Of a stretch of DNA of 64,000 nt, positions 32,841 to 44,155 are shown piece after piece. The notes below the pieces were generated by a model. It searched no databases and was not told the DNA's origin. It saw only the letters and a list, made by a program, of their open reading frames with translations. The DNA comes from Herbaspirillum sp. SJZ106 (GTDB taxonomy: Bacteria > Pseudomonadota > Gammaproteobacteria > Burkholderiales > Burkholderiaceae_D). How positions within the stretch are numbered: the first letter of the stretch is position 1; each line of letters starts with the position of its first letter. Location of the stretch: assembly GCF_006715495.1 (NCBI RefSeq), contig NZ_VFNI01000001.1, positions 186,001 to 250,000 of the forward strand. The letters run 5' to 3'. A program made the translations under genes and the position numbers.

Positions 32841-35468
32841 ATGAACTCAGCCGAAATTCGCGACAAGTTTCTGAAATTCTTTGAATCCCAAGGACACACC
32901 ATCGTCCGCTCGTCCAGCCTGGTTCCGGGCAACGACCCGACCCTGCTGTTCACCAATTCCGGCATGGTTCAGTTCAAGGACGTGTTCCTCGGCACCGACA
33001 AGCGCAACTACGTGCGCGCCGCTTCGGTGCAGCGCTGCCTGCGCGCCGGCGGCAAGCACAACGACTTGGAAAACGTCGGCTATACCGCGCGCCACCATAC
33101 TTTCTTCGAGATGCTGGGCAACTGGTCTTTCGGCGACTACTTCAAGCGCGAATCGCTGAAGTGGGCCTGGGAGCTGCTGACCAAGGTCTACGGCCTGCCG
33201 GCCGAGAAGCTGTGGGCCACCGTCTACGAGACCGACGACGAAGCCTACGACATCTGGACCAAGGAAATCGGCGTGCCGTCCGAGCGCGTGGTGCGCATCG
33301 GCGACAACAAGGGCGCGCCGTATGCCTCCGACAATTTCTGGCAGATGGCCGAGACCGGTCCCTGCGGCCCCTGCTCGGAAATCTTCTACGACCACGGCCC
33401 GGACGTCTGGGGCGGCCCCCCGGGCAGCCCGGACGCCGATGGCGACCGCTACATCGAGATCTGGAACAACGTGTTCATGCAGTTCGACCGCCAGATCGAT
33501 CCCAAGACCGGCGAATACGTGCTGACCCCGCTGCCGGCGCCTTGCGTCGACACCGGCATGGGCCTGGAGCGCCTGGCCGCGATCCTGCAGCACGTGCACA
33601 GCAACTATGAGATCGACCTGTTCCAGGCGCTGATCAAGGCCGCCGCGCGCGAGACCAATACCACCGACCTGGCCAACAATTCGCTCAAGGTGATCGCCGA
33701 CCACATCCGCGCGACTTCCTTCCTGATCGTCGACGGCGTCATCCCCGGCAACGAAGGCCGCGGCTACGTCCTGCGCCGCATCATCCGCCGCGCGCTGCGC
33801 CACGGCCACAAGCTGGGCCAGACCAAGCCGTTCTTCTACAAACTGGTCAAGGACCTGGTGGCACAGATGGGCGCGGCCTATCCGGAATTGCCGGAAGCCG
33901 CCGCGCGCGTCGAACAGGTCTTGCAGCAGGAGGAAGAGCGTTTCGGCGAAACGCTGGAACACGGCATGAAGATCCTGGAAGCCGCGTTGGCCGCCAACAC
34001 CGGCAAGCTGGATGGCGAAACCGCCTTCACCCTGTACGACACCTACGGCTTCCCGCTGGACCTGACCGCCGACATCTGCCGCGAGCGCAATGTCGAGCTG
34101 GACGAGGCCGGCTTCGCCGCCGCCATGGAGCGCCAGAAGAGCACCGCGCGCGCGGCCGGCAAGTTCAAGATGGCCGCCGCCATCGAATACGCCGGCGACA
34201 AGACCAAATTCGTCGGCTATGAGTCGCTGGCGCAGCAGGCCAAGGTGCTCGCGCTGTACGTGGCCGGCAGCCCGGTGCAGAAGATCGATGCCGGCCAGGA
34301 CGCCATCGTGGTGCTTGATGCCACGCCGTTCTATGCCGAGTCCGGCGGCCAGAGCGGCGACGCCGGCGTGCTGGAAGCGCCGGCCGGCGCCCTGTTCGCC
34401 GTGGCCGATACGCAAAAGATCCAGGCCGACGTGTTCGGTCACCACGGCCAATTGATCAAGGGCAGCCTGGCCGTGGGCGACACTGTCGCCGCCAGGGTCG
34501 ACGCCGACCAGCGCGCGCGCACCATGCGCAACCACTCGGCTACTCACCTGATGCACAAGGCCTTGCGCGAAGTGCTGGGCAGCCATGTGTCGCAGAAGGG
34601 TTCGCTGGTCGATGCCGACAAGACCCGTTTCGACTTCAGCCACAACGCGCCGATGACGGCCGAGGAAATCCGCCGCGTCGAAGAGATCGTCAACCGCGAA
34701 GTGCTGGCCAACGCCGCCACTAGCGCCAGGCTGATGGGCTATGACGACGCCATCGCCGCGGGCGCCATGGCGCTGTTCGGCGAGAAGTACGGCGACGAAG
34801 TGCGCGTGCTCTCGATCGGCACCTCCACCGAACTGTGCGGCGGCACCCACGTGGCGCGCACCGGTGACATCGGCCTGTTCAAGATCGTCTCCGAAGGCGG
34901 CGTCGCCGCCGGCATCCGCCGGGTCGAAGCCGTCACCGGCGAAGGCGCGCTGGCGCTGGTGCAGTCGCTGTCGAACCGCGTGGCCGAAGCCGCCGCAGCC
35001 TTGAAGACCCAGCCGGAAGAACTGCTGCCGCGCATCGGCCAGGTGCAGGACCAGGTCAAGGCGCTGGAAAAGGAACTGGCCGCGTTGAAATCCAAGCTGG
35101 CCTCCAGCCAGGGCGACGAACTGGTGAGCCAGGCCGTCGACATCAAGGGCATCAAGGTGCTGGCCGCGACGCTGGAAGGCGCCGATGTCGCCACCCTGCG
35201 CGAGGCGATGGACAAGTTGAAGGACAAGCTCAAGAGCGCTGCCATCGTGCTGGCTTCGGTCAAGGACGGCAAGGTCAGCCTGATCGCCGGCGTCACCGCC
35301 GACGCCACCGCCAAGGTCAAGGCCGGCGAACTGGTCAACTTTGTCGCCCAGCAGGTCGGCGGCAAGGGCGGCGGCCGTCCCGACATGGCGCAAGCCGGCG
35401 GCACCGATCCTTCCGGCCTGCCCGGCGCGCTCAAGGGCGTGGCCGACTGGGTCGGCGCCAAGTTCTGA
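32841..35468 (+). CDS. alaS: Alanyl-tRNA synthetase
   Basis: This 875-residue class II enzyme charges tRNA-Ala. All parts are in order: catalytic core with [20 protein letters not shown], editing domain with the zinc motif [11 protein letters not shown] and later [11 protein letters not shown], and the C-Ala domain ending with [15 protein letters not shown]. Length equals that of Escherichia coli AlaRS (876). The start [10 protein letters not shown] is the family N terminus; frames upstream of it are not conserved. A NUDIX hydrolase gene follows after 17 bp and is probably cotranscribed. Confidence 0.97.
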   Translation: MNSAEIRDKFLKFFESQGHTIVRSSSLVPGNDPTLLFTNSGMVQFKDVFLGTDKRNYVRAASVQRCLRAGGKHNDLENVGYTARHHTFFEMLGNWSFGDYFKRESLKWAWELLTKVYGLPAEKLWATVYETDDEAYDIWTKEIGVPSERVVRIGDNKGAPYASDNFWQMAETGPCGPCSEIFYDHGPDVWGGPPGSPDADGDRYIEIWNNVFMQFDRQIDPKTGEYVLTPLPAPCVDTGMGLERLAAILQHVHSNYEIDLFQALIKAAARETNTTDLANNSLKVIADHIRATSFLIVDGVIPGNEGRGYVLRRIIRRALRHGHKLGQTKPFFYKLVKDLVAQMGAAYPELPEAAARVEQVLQQEEERFGETLEHGMKILEAALAANTGKLDGETAFTLYDTYGFPLDLTADICRERNVELDEAGFAAAMERQKSTARAAGKFKMAAAIEYAGDKTKFVGYESLAQQAKVLALYVAGSPVQKIDAGQDAIVVLDATPFYAESGGQSGDAGVLEAPAGALFAVADTQKIQADVFGHHGQLIKGSLAVGDTVAARVDADQRARTMRNHSATHLMHKALREVLGSHVSQKGSLVDADKTRFDFSHNAPMTAEEIRRVEEIVNREVLANAATSARLMGYDDAIAAGAMALFGEKYGDEVRVLSIGTSTELCGGTHVARTGDIGLFKIVSEGGVAAGIRRVEAVTGEGALALVQSLSNRVAEAAAALKTQPEELLPRIGQVQDQVKALEKELAALKSKLASSQGDELVSQAVDIKGIKVLAATLEGADVATLREAMDKLKDKLKSAAIVLASVKDGKVSLIAGVTADATAKVKAGELVNFVAQQVGGKGGGRPDMAQAGGTDPSGLPGALKGVADWVGAKF

Positions 35469-35485
35469 CCGATGACGGGGTTTGC

Positions 35486-36040
35486 ATGAGCGATTTCAAG
35501 TTCTGTCCGGTCTGCGCCACCGACCTGGTGCTGCGCGCCGATGAGGGCGAAGCGGGCAAGGTGAGGTTGGGTTGCCCGCAGGGGCACTGGACCCATTGGG
35601 ACAATCCCCTGCCGGTGCTGGCCGGGCTGGTTGAAATCGACGGCAAGATGCTCACCGCCCGCAATGCGGCCTGGGCCGAAGGCCGCTTCGCGCTGATCAC
35701 CGGTTTCATGGAGCGCGGCGAGACGCCGGAGGAGGGCATCGCGCGCGAGATCAAGGAAGAGACCGATCTCGACGCCCGGGAAATCAGCCTGATCGGCGTC
35801 TATGAATTCATTCGCAAGAATGAGTTGATCATCGCCTACTACGTCAAGGCGACCGGCGCCATCAAGCTGTCGCCGGAGCTGGTCGAATATCGCTTGTCGG
35901 ATCCGGCCGACTTGCGGCCCTGGCCGGCCGGCACCGGGCATGCCGTGGCGGACTGGATGCGAGCGCGCAAGCTGCCGGTGCAGTATGTGGAATTCGCCGG
36001 TTCGACGACACCGATCCCTACGCCGGAAGTCTCGCACTGA
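35486..36040 (+). CDS. NUDIX hydrolase with N-terminal zinc ribbon
   Basis: This 184-residue protein carries a NUDIX box from Gly73 to Leu95 (G-x5-E-x7-RE-I-x-EE), complete except that Asp replaces the glycine near the end. The N terminus has C7-x2-C10 and a later Cys30, resembling the zinc ribbon of NudC-like enzymes. It probably cleaves a nucleoside diphosphate linked to another moiety; the substrate is unknown. The start lies 17 bp after alaS, and tusA follows after 123 bp. Confidence 0.85.
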   Translation: MSDFKFCPVCATDLVLRADEGEAGKVRLGCPQGHWTHWDNPLPVLAGLVEIDGKMLTARNAAWAEGRFALITGFMERGETPEEGIAREIKEETDLDAREISLIGVYEFIRKNELIIAYYVKATGAIKLSPELVEYRLSDPADLRPWPAGTGHAVADWMRARKLPVQYVEFAGSTTPIPTPEVSH

Positions 36041-36163
36041 CGCGGTTTAGTTGCTTCTGCACAAGCTTAGTGCGGCGAATACAACAGTTCTTGTGCGATG
36101 CATCAACTCGGCGCATCTTTGCAGTAAAATCGTTTCCGTTGTGTTCCATATTGAGTCGCTGTA

Positions 36164-36400
36164 ATGACCATAGAATTTCACCGGGAATTGGATGCGCGCG
36201 GTTTGAACTGTCCGCTGCCGATACTCAAGACCAAGAAGGCGCTGGCCGACATGTGCAGCGGCCAGGTATTGAGGGTCACCGCCACCGATACCGGTTCGGT
36301 GCGTGATTTCCAGGCCTTTGCCAAGCAAACGGGCAATGACCTGCTGTCGCAAGTCCAAAATGAAGACCACGAGTTCATCTTCTTCATGAAGCGCAAGTGA
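36164..36400 (+). CDS. tusA: TusA-family sulfurtransferase
   Basis: This 78-residue protein has the SirA/TusA fold with the CPxP motif: Cys16 in GLNCPLPILKTKKAL. TusA carries persulfide sulfur, classically from IscS to tRNA 2-thiouridine synthesis, and in some bacteria also for molybdopterin. The remainder (TDTGSVRDFQAFAKQTGNDLL) is standard. It is a single gene, possibly cotranscribed with the upstream NUDIX gene, and ends at a strong bidirectional terminator shared with the convergent minus-strand gene. Confidence 0.9.
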   Translation: MTIEFHRELDARGLNCPLPILKTKKALADMCSGQVLRVTATDTGSVRDFQAFAKQTGNDLLSQVQNEDHEFIFFMKRK

Positions 36401-36438
36401 GCAGGCGGGCAATCGCCTGCATGCCCGCTGGTGAATTG

Positions 36439-36473
36439 AAAAATGCCGTTCGATATATGCGAACGGCATTTTT
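36439..36473 (+). terminator. Bidirectional terminator after tusA
   Basis: AAATGCCGTTCG and CGAACGGCATTT form a 12-bp stem flanked by A and T runs on both sides, so it can end transcripts from tusA and from the convergent glutamate-synthase-like gene. Confidence 0.9.
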
Positions 36474-36536
36474 GTTTTCCGCTTCGCCTGTCGCTCCGCT
36501 TTCGCGAAGCGGGCGCGGGCCTGTGCCGCCGGCGCT

Positions 36537-38132
36537 TCAGAATTCCGGGTGGAAGCTCTCCGCCCTGGCGATCGGCCAGTATTTCTCATACACCTGATAC
36601 CGATAGTTGCCATCCAGCAGATCGTTGGGTTGCAAGTACTTCAGCACGTTCGACATCAGCTGGACTTCGTGGTCGTTGATGCGCCGTACGATATGGTGTG
36701 GCCGTAGCGCCGAGGTATGCGGCAGCCCGGCGGCCTGCACCAGTTCCTGCAGCGCATGCAAGGTGCTTTGGTGGAAACGGTAGACGCGTTCGGCCTTGTC
36801 CGGCACCACCAGGGCGCGGGCGCGCGTGGCGTTTTGCGTGGCCACGCCGGTCGGGCAGCGGTCGGTGTGGCAGCTTTGCGACTGGATGCAGCCCAGCGCG
36901 AACATGAAGCCGCGCGCCGAATTGCACCAGTCGGCCCCCAGCGCCAGCGTGCGCGCCAGGTCGAAGGCGGTGATGATCTTGCCGGATGCGCCGATCTTCA
37001 CCTGGTCGCGCAGGCCGATGCCCACCAGCGTGTTGTGCACCATCAGCAGGCCTTCCTGCAGCGGCATGCCGACGTGGTCGACGAACTCCAGTGGCGCGGC
37101 GCCGGTGCCGCCTTCGGAGCCGTCGACGGTGATGAAGTCGGGGACGATGCCGGTCTTGACCATGGCCTTGGCGATGCCGAAGAACTCCCATGGATGGCCG
37201 ATGCACAACTTGATGCCGACCGGCTTGCCGCCGCTGCGCTGGCGCAGCTTTTCGATGAATTGCAGCAGGCCGATGGGCGTTGAAAACGATGAATGGGTGG
37301 CCGGCGAGATGCAATCGACTCCCATCGGAATGCCGCGGGTGGCGGAGATTTCCGGGGTGATCTTGGCGGCCGGCAAGACGCCGCCATGGCCGGGCTTGGC
37401 GCCCTGGGAGAGTTTCACCTCGATCATCTTGATCTGCGGCGCCTGTGCCTGTGCCGCGAATTTCTCTTCATCGAAGCTGCCGTCGGCGTTGCGGCAGCCG
37501 AAGTAGCCGGAGGCGATCTGCCACACCAGGTCGCCGCCGAACTCGCGGTGGTAGGCCGAGACCGAGCCTTCGCCGGTGTCGTGCGCGAAGTTGCCTTTCC
37601 TGGCGCCGTGGTTGAGCGCGCGGATGGCATTGGCCGAGAGCGAGCCGAAACTCATGGCGGAAACGTTGAACACCGACATCGAATACGGTTGCGCGCGTCC
37701 TGCTCCGACCGTCACGCGGAAGTCGTGGCTGGCGATCTGCGTGGGCGACAGCGAATGGCCGATCCACTCGTGGCCGCCTTGCTGCATGTCGATCTCGGTC
37801 CCAAAGGGGCGGCTGTCGACATCCGCCTTGGCGCGCTGGTAGACGATGCTGCGTTTCTTGCGCGAGAACGGCCGGCCATCCATTTCACCTTCAAAGAAGT
37901 ATTGGCGAATCTCCGGCCGGATCGATTCGAATATGAAGCGGAAATGCCCGATCAGCGGGTAGTTGCGCAAGACCGCGTGCTTGCGCTGGAGCAGGTCGCG
38001 GATGCCGATCCCGGAAAAAACCAGGGGGAGCAGCGCCCAGCCCCAGCTGATGTACTGGCCTGCGGCCAGCAGCGCCAGGGCGGTAGTCAGGAGAATGACG
38101 AGCCAGAATACGAAATAACGATTTGCCCACAT
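36537..38132 (-). CDS. FMN-binding glutamate-synthase-like membrane protein
   Basis: This 531-residue protein has two N-terminal membrane segments (about 7-25 and 29-44) and then the FMN/iron-sulfur synthase domain of glutamate synthase: SVFNVSAMSFGSLS, a GAKPGHGG loop, ITVDGSEGGTGAAPLEF, and the iron-sulfur motif C-x5-C-x4-C in CIQSQSCHTDRCPTG. The glutaminase domain of GltB is absent and no gltD is nearby, so it is not a normal GOGAT. Its reaction is unknown; relatives are annotated as FMN-binding glutamate synthase family proteins. It diverges from the GGDEF-EAL gene. Confidence 0.85.
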   Translation of the reverse strand: MWANRYFVFWLVILLTTALALLAAGQYISWGWALLPLVFSGIGIRDLLQRKHAVLRNYPLIGHFRFIFESIRPEIRQYFFEGEMDGRPFSRKKRSIVYQRAKADVDSRPFGTEIDMQQGGHEWIGHSLSPTQIASHDFRVTVGAGRAQPYSMSVFNVSAMSFGSLSANAIRALNHGARKGNFAHDTGEGSVSAYHREFGGDLVWQIASGYFGCRNADGSFDEEKFAAQAQAPQIKMIEVKLSQGAKPGHGGVLPAAKITPEISATRGIPMGVDCISPATHSSFSTPIGLLQFIEKLRQRSGGKPVGIKLCIGHPWEFFGIAKAMVKTGIVPDFITVDGSEGGTGAAPLEFVDHVGMPLQEGLLMVHNTLVGIGLRDQVKIGASGKIITAFDLARTLALGADWCNSARGFMFALGCIQSQSCHTDRCPTGVATQNATRARALVVPDKAERVYRFHQSTLHALQELVQAAGLPHTSALRPHHIVRRINDHEVQLMSNVLKYLQPNDLLDGNYRYQVYEKYWPIARAESFHPEF

Positions 38133-38402
38133 GATGAAAGTCCGCTCGTAGTTGTTGTTGAGCCGATGCCGCCGGCGATGTTTGCAGGATTCTAACGCCG
38201 CGGCAGAGCTCGCGCTTGCGTCGAATTGAGGGGTCTTTCCAAGCGATTTTCCCAGACGGTGGGGTTGAATGCCGCTGCCGCCCGGTGTTCGGGTCAATGG
38301 CATCTTTATTGCTTGAGTGAATCAGTACAACGAAGCCGCCTGGGGAAGGGGGGCAATTGATAACTTTTACTTGCGCGGCGGGATGAGACACGCAATGTTT
38401 TT

Positions 38403-40544
38403 ATGAAAACAGCAGCTTCACCGGTCATTTCCGACCACGACAACACGCCTGCCCAATCGATTCCACGCTCGCCGCGCCTGTTGGAGACCTTGCTCGCCAA
38501 TCTGGACGGCGTGGTTTACCGTTGCCGCGACGATGCCCAATGGACCATGGAATTCGTCAGCGAAGGCAGCCTGCAATTGACGGGGTATTTGCCTGAAGAG
38601 CTGCTGCTGAACCAGCGCGTTTCCTTCCTTGAGCTGGTTCACCCGGATGACCGCCAGATGGTGCGCGCGCATGTCGACGATTGCGTGCGCTTGCGCCGCC
38701 GCTTCGATGTCGAGTACCGCATCGTGCATGCCGGGGGCGCGATCCGCTGGGTATGGGGGCGCGGCGTGGGCATCTGCAATGCCGCCGGCGAGGTCGAGGC
38801 CCTGGAGGGCTTCATGCAGGACGTGACCGAGCGCAAGGAGGCGGCGCAGGCGTTGCAGGAGGCGGAGCGGCGTTATCGCAGCATCTTCGAAAACGCCATC
38901 GAGGGCGTTTTCCAGACCACGCCCGACGGCACCTATATCGCCGTCAATCCGGCACTGGCGCGCATTTACGGTTACCGGTCGCCGGAGGATCTGATCGTCA
39001 GCCTGCGCGATATACGCCACCAGCTCTATGTCGAGCCCGATCGCCGCAGCGAGTTCATGCGCTTGATGGAAGAGCATGGTTCGGTCTCCAATTTCGAGTC
39101 GCGCGTCTACCGGCGCGACGGCGACATCATCTGGATTTCCGAAAACGCCCGGGCCGTCTATGACGACGCCGGCGCCCTGGTGTTCTACGAAGGCACGGTG
39201 GAAGCCATCACCGAGCGCAAGTTGTACGAGGCGGAGATGCGCCACCAGGCCACGCACGATGCGCTGACCGGGTTGCCTAATCGCAATATGCTGCACGAGC
39301 ACCTGCAGCGCGCCATCCACAGCGCGCGCCAGAAGGGCGGCCTGACCGCGGTGGCGTTCGTCGACCTCGACCAGTTCAAGTACATCAACGACAGCCTCGG
39401 GCACCAGGTCGGCGACGAACTGCTCAAGACAGTGGCGCAGCGCCTGCTGTCATGCCTGCGCGACAGCGATATGGTGGCGCGCCAGGGCGGCGATGAGTTT
39501 GTGCTGGTCTTGCAGAACCAGACCGAGGGCGATGTCGGCATTGCCGAGGTCATGCAGCGCATCCTGGCGGCGGTGTCGCGTCCCTGGCAGGCGGGGGAGC
39601 GCGAGTTCCACATCACCTCCAGCATCGGCGTGAGCCGCTACCCGACGGATGGCAAGGATGTCGAAACCCTGCTCAAGAAGGCGGATTCGGCCATGTACAA
39701 GGCCAAGGAGCAGGGCCGCAACAACTTCCAGTTCTTTGCGCCATGGATGGATACCCAGGTCAGCAATCGCCTGGAAATGCTGATCAGCCTGCGCCGCGCG
39801 CTGGACCAGCAGGAATTCAAGCTGTTCTACCAGCCCAAGTTGAGCCTCAAGGATGGCCGCATCATCGGCGCCGAGGCGCTGATCCGCTGGGAGTCGCCCG
39901 AGCAGGGCATGGTTGCGCCCGACCGCTTTATCCCGTTCGCCGAAGAGGCCGGGCTGATCGTGCCGATCGGGGAGTGGGTGCTGCGCACGGCTTGCCGCCA
40001 GAACAAGGCCTGGCAGGATGCCGGCCTGCCGCCGATTCCGGTGGCGGTGAACCTGTCGCCGCGCCAGATGAACCAGGCTTTGCCCGAGTTCGTGGCCAAC
40101 GTGCTGGCCGAGAGCGGCCTGTCGGCCTCCTGGCTGGAGCTGGAAATCACGGAAAACGTGGTCATGAAGGACGCCGAGAAGACCGTGGCGACCTTGAACA
40201 CGCTCAAGCGCCTGGGTTTGCAGATATCGGTGGACGATTTCGGCACCGGCTATTCCAGCTTGAGTTACCTGCGCCGTTTCCCGGTCGACGCCTTGAAGAT
40301 CGACAAGTCCTTCGTGCGCGACATCGCCCGCGATGCCGACAGCGCGGCCATCGTCAAGGCGGTGATCTCGCTGGCGCATATCCTCAACCTGAGGGTGATC
40401 GCCGAAGGGGTGGAGGATGAGGAACAGCATGCATTCCTGCGCGAGAACGGGTGCGACGAAGTGCAGGGTTATTACTTTGGCAAGCCGATGGCAGTGGCCG
40501 ACTTCACCGAGCGCCTGCGCCAGGAAGCGTCGCGCCCGGGGTGA
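38403..40544 (+). CDS. PAS-PAS-GGDEF-EAL cyclic-di-GMP signalling protein
   Basis: This 713-residue cytoplasmic protein has two PAS domains (about 25-145 and 155-275), a diguanylate cyclase domain with intact GGDEF (362-366) and a phosphodiesterase domain with intact EAL (491-493). The EAL part keeps the metal and catalytic residues: NLSPRQ, LEITE, DDFGTGYSS, KIDKSF, EGVE and QGYYFG. Both activities are therefore possible; in many such proteins one dominates and PAS ligands decide. No membrane segment is seen. It is a single gene; the divergent neighbour is an FMN protein. Confidence 0.93.
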   Translation: MKTAASPVISDHDNTPAQSIPRSPRLLETLLANLDGVVYRCRDDAQWTMEFVSEGSLQLTGYLPEELLLNQRVSFLELVHPDDRQMVRAHVDDCVRLRRRFDVEYRIVHAGGAIRWVWGRGVGICNAAGEVEALEGFMQDVTERKEAAQALQEAERRYRSIFENAIEGVFQTTPDGTYIAVNPALARIYGYRSPEDLIVSLRDIRHQLYVEPDRRSEFMRLMEEHGSVSNFESRVYRRDGDIIWISENARAVYDDAGALVFYEGTVEAITERKLYEAEMRHQATHDALTGLPNRNMLHEHLQRAIHSARQKGGLTAVAFVDLDQFKYINDSLGHQVGDELLKTVAQRLLSCLRDSDMVARQGGDEFVLVLQNQTEGDVGIAEVMQRILAAVSRPWQAGEREFHITSSIGVSRYPTDGKDVETLLKKADSAMYKAKEQGRNNFQFFAPWMDTQVSNRLEMLISLRRALDQQEFKLFYQPKLSLKDGRIIGAEALIRWESPEQGMVAPDRFIPFAEEAGLIVPIGEWVLRTACRQNKAWQDAGLPPIPVAVNLSPRQMNQALPEFVANVLAESGLSASWLELEITENVVMKDAEKTVATLNTLKRLGLQISVDDFGTGYSSLSYLRRFPVDALKIDKSFVRDIARDADSAAIVKAVISLAHILNLRVIAEGVEDEEQHAFLRENGCDEVQGYYFGKPMAVADFTERLRQEASRPG

Positions 40545-40980
40545 TGCCGGCGGCCCTGACGGCGGCTGCAAATAATTGTGTAGGCGCCGCAACAAGCGCC
40601 ATGCCCGGAAATGTTTGTGCTACACTCCACGCAGTACTTTTTCAACTTTGCGCCAGACCGCCGCAACCTGTGCGGCCAATAATGGCTCCATGATGCAAAG
40701 TCGATAGTTGAAATGGTGCAGATCGGTCGTCAGCAACCCGCGACGTGACGGTTTGGCAAGAGCATGATGCCACCGCGATGCCGATTTGCCCGGGTCTTAA
40801 TTTCCAGCTCATTCAATCTCCTATAAGTCGGGCGCCGGAAAGCAGCACCAACAGCATCAAGCACAGCGCAGCAGGTTTGCGAGTGACGGTTCCTTGGGCG
40901 GCGCCGCGGATCGGCGCAACCATGCCGCCGGGCCCGGTGCAAGCCAAACTTTTGTTTAACAAGACGCACAAGAGTCGTAC
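40545..40980 (+). other. Long upstream region of scpB
   Basis: There is no supported gene in this 436-bp stretch. An extended -10 type promoter element, TGCTACACT, lies at 40618-40626, more than 350 bp before scpB, which would give a long leader. Several small GC-rich dyads are present. The reading frames here have no protein-like composition. Confidence 0.45.
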
Positions 40981-41914
<934 letters not shown>

Positions 41915-41928
<14 letters not shown>

Positions 41929-43789
41929 TTCCAAAGACGAGCAAAGCGCTGAGCTTGCTGCGGCTGATGCCGCCGCGACCGAAAAGCCGGTGAAAAAACG
42001 CACCCGCAAGGCCGCAGTGGCGGCGCCTGCAGAATCTGGCGCGCCTGTGGCGATTGCGGCCGATGCCGAGGCGCCGGCGCCCAAGAAGCGCGCGCCGCGG
42101 GCCAAGAAGGCCGTGAGCGAAGAGGCGGCCGCGCCAGCTGAGGCCGTTGCGGCGCCTGCCGACACGGCGGCGCCGGAGAAAAAGCCGCGCGCCGCCAAGC
42201 CGCGCGTGAAGAAAGCCGACAAGCCCGAAGAGCCGGCGACGGCCAAGCCTGTCAAGCCTGCCAAGCAACTGAGCCTGGCAATCGATGCGCCGGCCCAGGA
42301 GCCGCCCAAGGTCATCGTCACCGTCGGTGAAGAGATCGTGGCGCCGCCGGTGTTGCTGGACGCGCCGGCCGATCCGAACCGGGCCAAGCCGGCCCGCCGC
42401 GGCGTGCGCGGCCCCCGCGCCCTGCGCAACAACCGTGCGGCCCAGCGTGCCGAAGCCAGCGCCCAGCAAAAAGGCGGCGCGCCCGAGGCAGGCGCTGTCC
42501 AGGAGCCGCGCGGCCAGTTCAAGGCACAGAACCCGAACCACGGGCAGCAAGGCAAGAAGGTTTTCGACAAGGGACACAAGAAGCCCAAGGCGCCGCAGCT
42601 GGGCCTGCGCGCGGCCGAACCGTCGGACGACATTTTTTCCTTCGTTACCTCCGAAGCCTATGACCGGGAAGACGGCGGCAAGAGCCAGAACCGTCATCCG
42701 CACCAGTTGCGCGGCAAGAACGGCCGCCGCGACCTGACCGCCGAGGACGATGCGCCCAAGCTGCACAAGGTGCTGGCTGACGCCGGCCTCGGTTCCCGCC
42801 GCGACATGGAAGAACTGATCGTCGCCGGCCGCGTGTCGGTCAATGGCGAACCGGCCCATATCGGACAGCGCATCCTGCCGACCGACCAGGTCCGCATCAA
42901 TGGCAAGCTGCTGCAGCGCAAGGTTTCCAAGCGTCCGCCGCGCGTGCTGGTCTATCACAAGCCGGCCGGCGAAATCGTCAGCCATTCCGATCCGGAAGGC
43001 CGCAATTCGGTCTTCGACCGCCTGCCCACGATGAAGGCGGGCAAGTGGCTGGCCGTGGGGCGTCTCGACTTCAATACCGAAGGCCTGCTGCTGTTTACGA
43101 CCTCGGGCGATCTGGCCAACCGGCTGATGCATCCGCGCTACAACATCGAGCGCGAATACGCGGTGCGTACGCTGGGCGAGCTGGAAGAGGGCATGCGCCA
43201 GAAGCTGCTGCACGGCGTTGAGCTCGACGATGGCCTGGCGCAGTTCTCGCGTATCGCCGACGGCGGCGGCGAAGGCGTCAACAAGTGGTATCGCGTGACC
43301 ATCGGCGAAGGCCGCAACCGCGAGGTGCGCCGCATGTTCGAAGCGGTCGGCCTGACTGTATCGCGCCTGATCCGCACCCGTTATGGGGCGATGACGTTGC
43401 CGCAGACCTTGAAGCGCGGTCGCTGGGAAGAGCTGGAAGAAAACGCCGTGCGCAATCTGCTGGCCGCCTGCGGCCTGGAAAAGCCGGGCGGCGGCGAGCA
43501 GCGCACGGGCGGCAACCCCAAGAACGCCGGCCCGCGCGGCAACCAGATGCAGGGCAATAAGGGCGGTCCGCAACAGCGTGGCCGCGGCAATGGCGGCAAT
43601 AACGGCAATGGCAACGGCGGCGGCAACAAGGGCGGGCAGCAGAAGAGCCGCCAGCCCGATCCGTTGCAAACCGCATTGGGTTTCCCGGACATCGGCAGCC
43701 AGCGTCGCAACAACCGCCCGCAGCGTGGCGGCGCCGGCAGCTTTGCATTGTCCGGCCTGCCTGGCATGACGCGCCGCCGTACGCGCTGA
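41915..43789 (+). CDS. rluB: 23S rRNA pseudouridine(2605) synthase RluB with long extensions
   Basis: This 624-residue protein contains an S4 domain (from about residue 280: [21 protein letters not shown]) and an RsuA/RluB catalytic domain with active-site Asp385 in [11 protein letters not shown], ending near residue 525. It makes pseudouridine in 23S rRNA. The N-terminal 270 residues are a Lys/Ala/Pro-rich low-complexity extension and the last 100 are Gly/Asn/Gln/Arg-rich, so it is twice as long as E. coli RluB (291). Both extensions look disordered and RNA-binding. The ATG at 41915 overlaps scpB by 14 bp. Confidence 0.9.
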
Positions 43790-43904
43790 CGCTCCCGTTC
43801 CGGGCGTTTGGTTGCCGCAAGGCAATTGAGGCGCCCGGCGGGTTTGCGAGGCGCTTTTTCCGGGCGTTGCTGTCGCGCCCGGCGCATTTCGCCCCAATCT
43901 TGAA

Positions 43905-43933
43905 TTGCTGCGCATACCGTAATCGAGTATAAT
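43905..43933 (+). promoter_or_regulatory. Predicted sigma-70 promoter of the rimP-nusA-infB operon
   Basis: TTGCTG (43905-43910), 17 bp, TATAAT (43928-43933). Transcription would start near 43940, giving a leader of about 215 nt before rimP. Confidence 0.75.
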
Positions 43934-43940
43934 GCGCAAG

Positions 43941-44065
43941 TTAAACGCAACCGCCGCGAATCGCATATGTGCTAATTCATTGAAAGATCCGCCAGCGCCA
44001 TGAGTTAGATGGATGAAGGGCGGTTCGCGTGATGTGATCTCGGTGTTGCGCAAGAGATAACAAAA
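43941..44065 (+). promoter_or_regulatory. Structured leader of the rimP-nusA-infB operon
   Basis: The leader between promoter and terminator contains complementary segments, such as AACCGCC (43949-43955) with GGCGGTT (44019-44025) and CGCGAA with TTCGCG. It contains no tRNA, unlike the metY leader of Escherichia coli. It could fold alternatively with the terminator that follows. Confidence 0.5.
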
Positions 44066-44091
44066 GATGGGCGGATGCCCATTTTTTTTTT
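44066..44091 (+). terminator. Leader terminator/attenuator before rimP
   Basis: ATGGGC and GCCCAT form a 6-bp stem with a 4-base loop, followed by ten Ts. Since it lies between the promoter and rimP, it would act as an attenuator that needs read-through. Confidence 0.82.
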
Positions 44092-44155
44092 GCTGAACAG
44101 ATTCGACATCGGCGTCCCTGGCGGGGCGTGCCGATGCCATTACGGAGAAATAGTC

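Noticed and set aside
32847-35393. An 848-codon frame opposite alaS.
   Set aside because: AlaRS is certain on the plus strand; the antisense translation is not protein-like.
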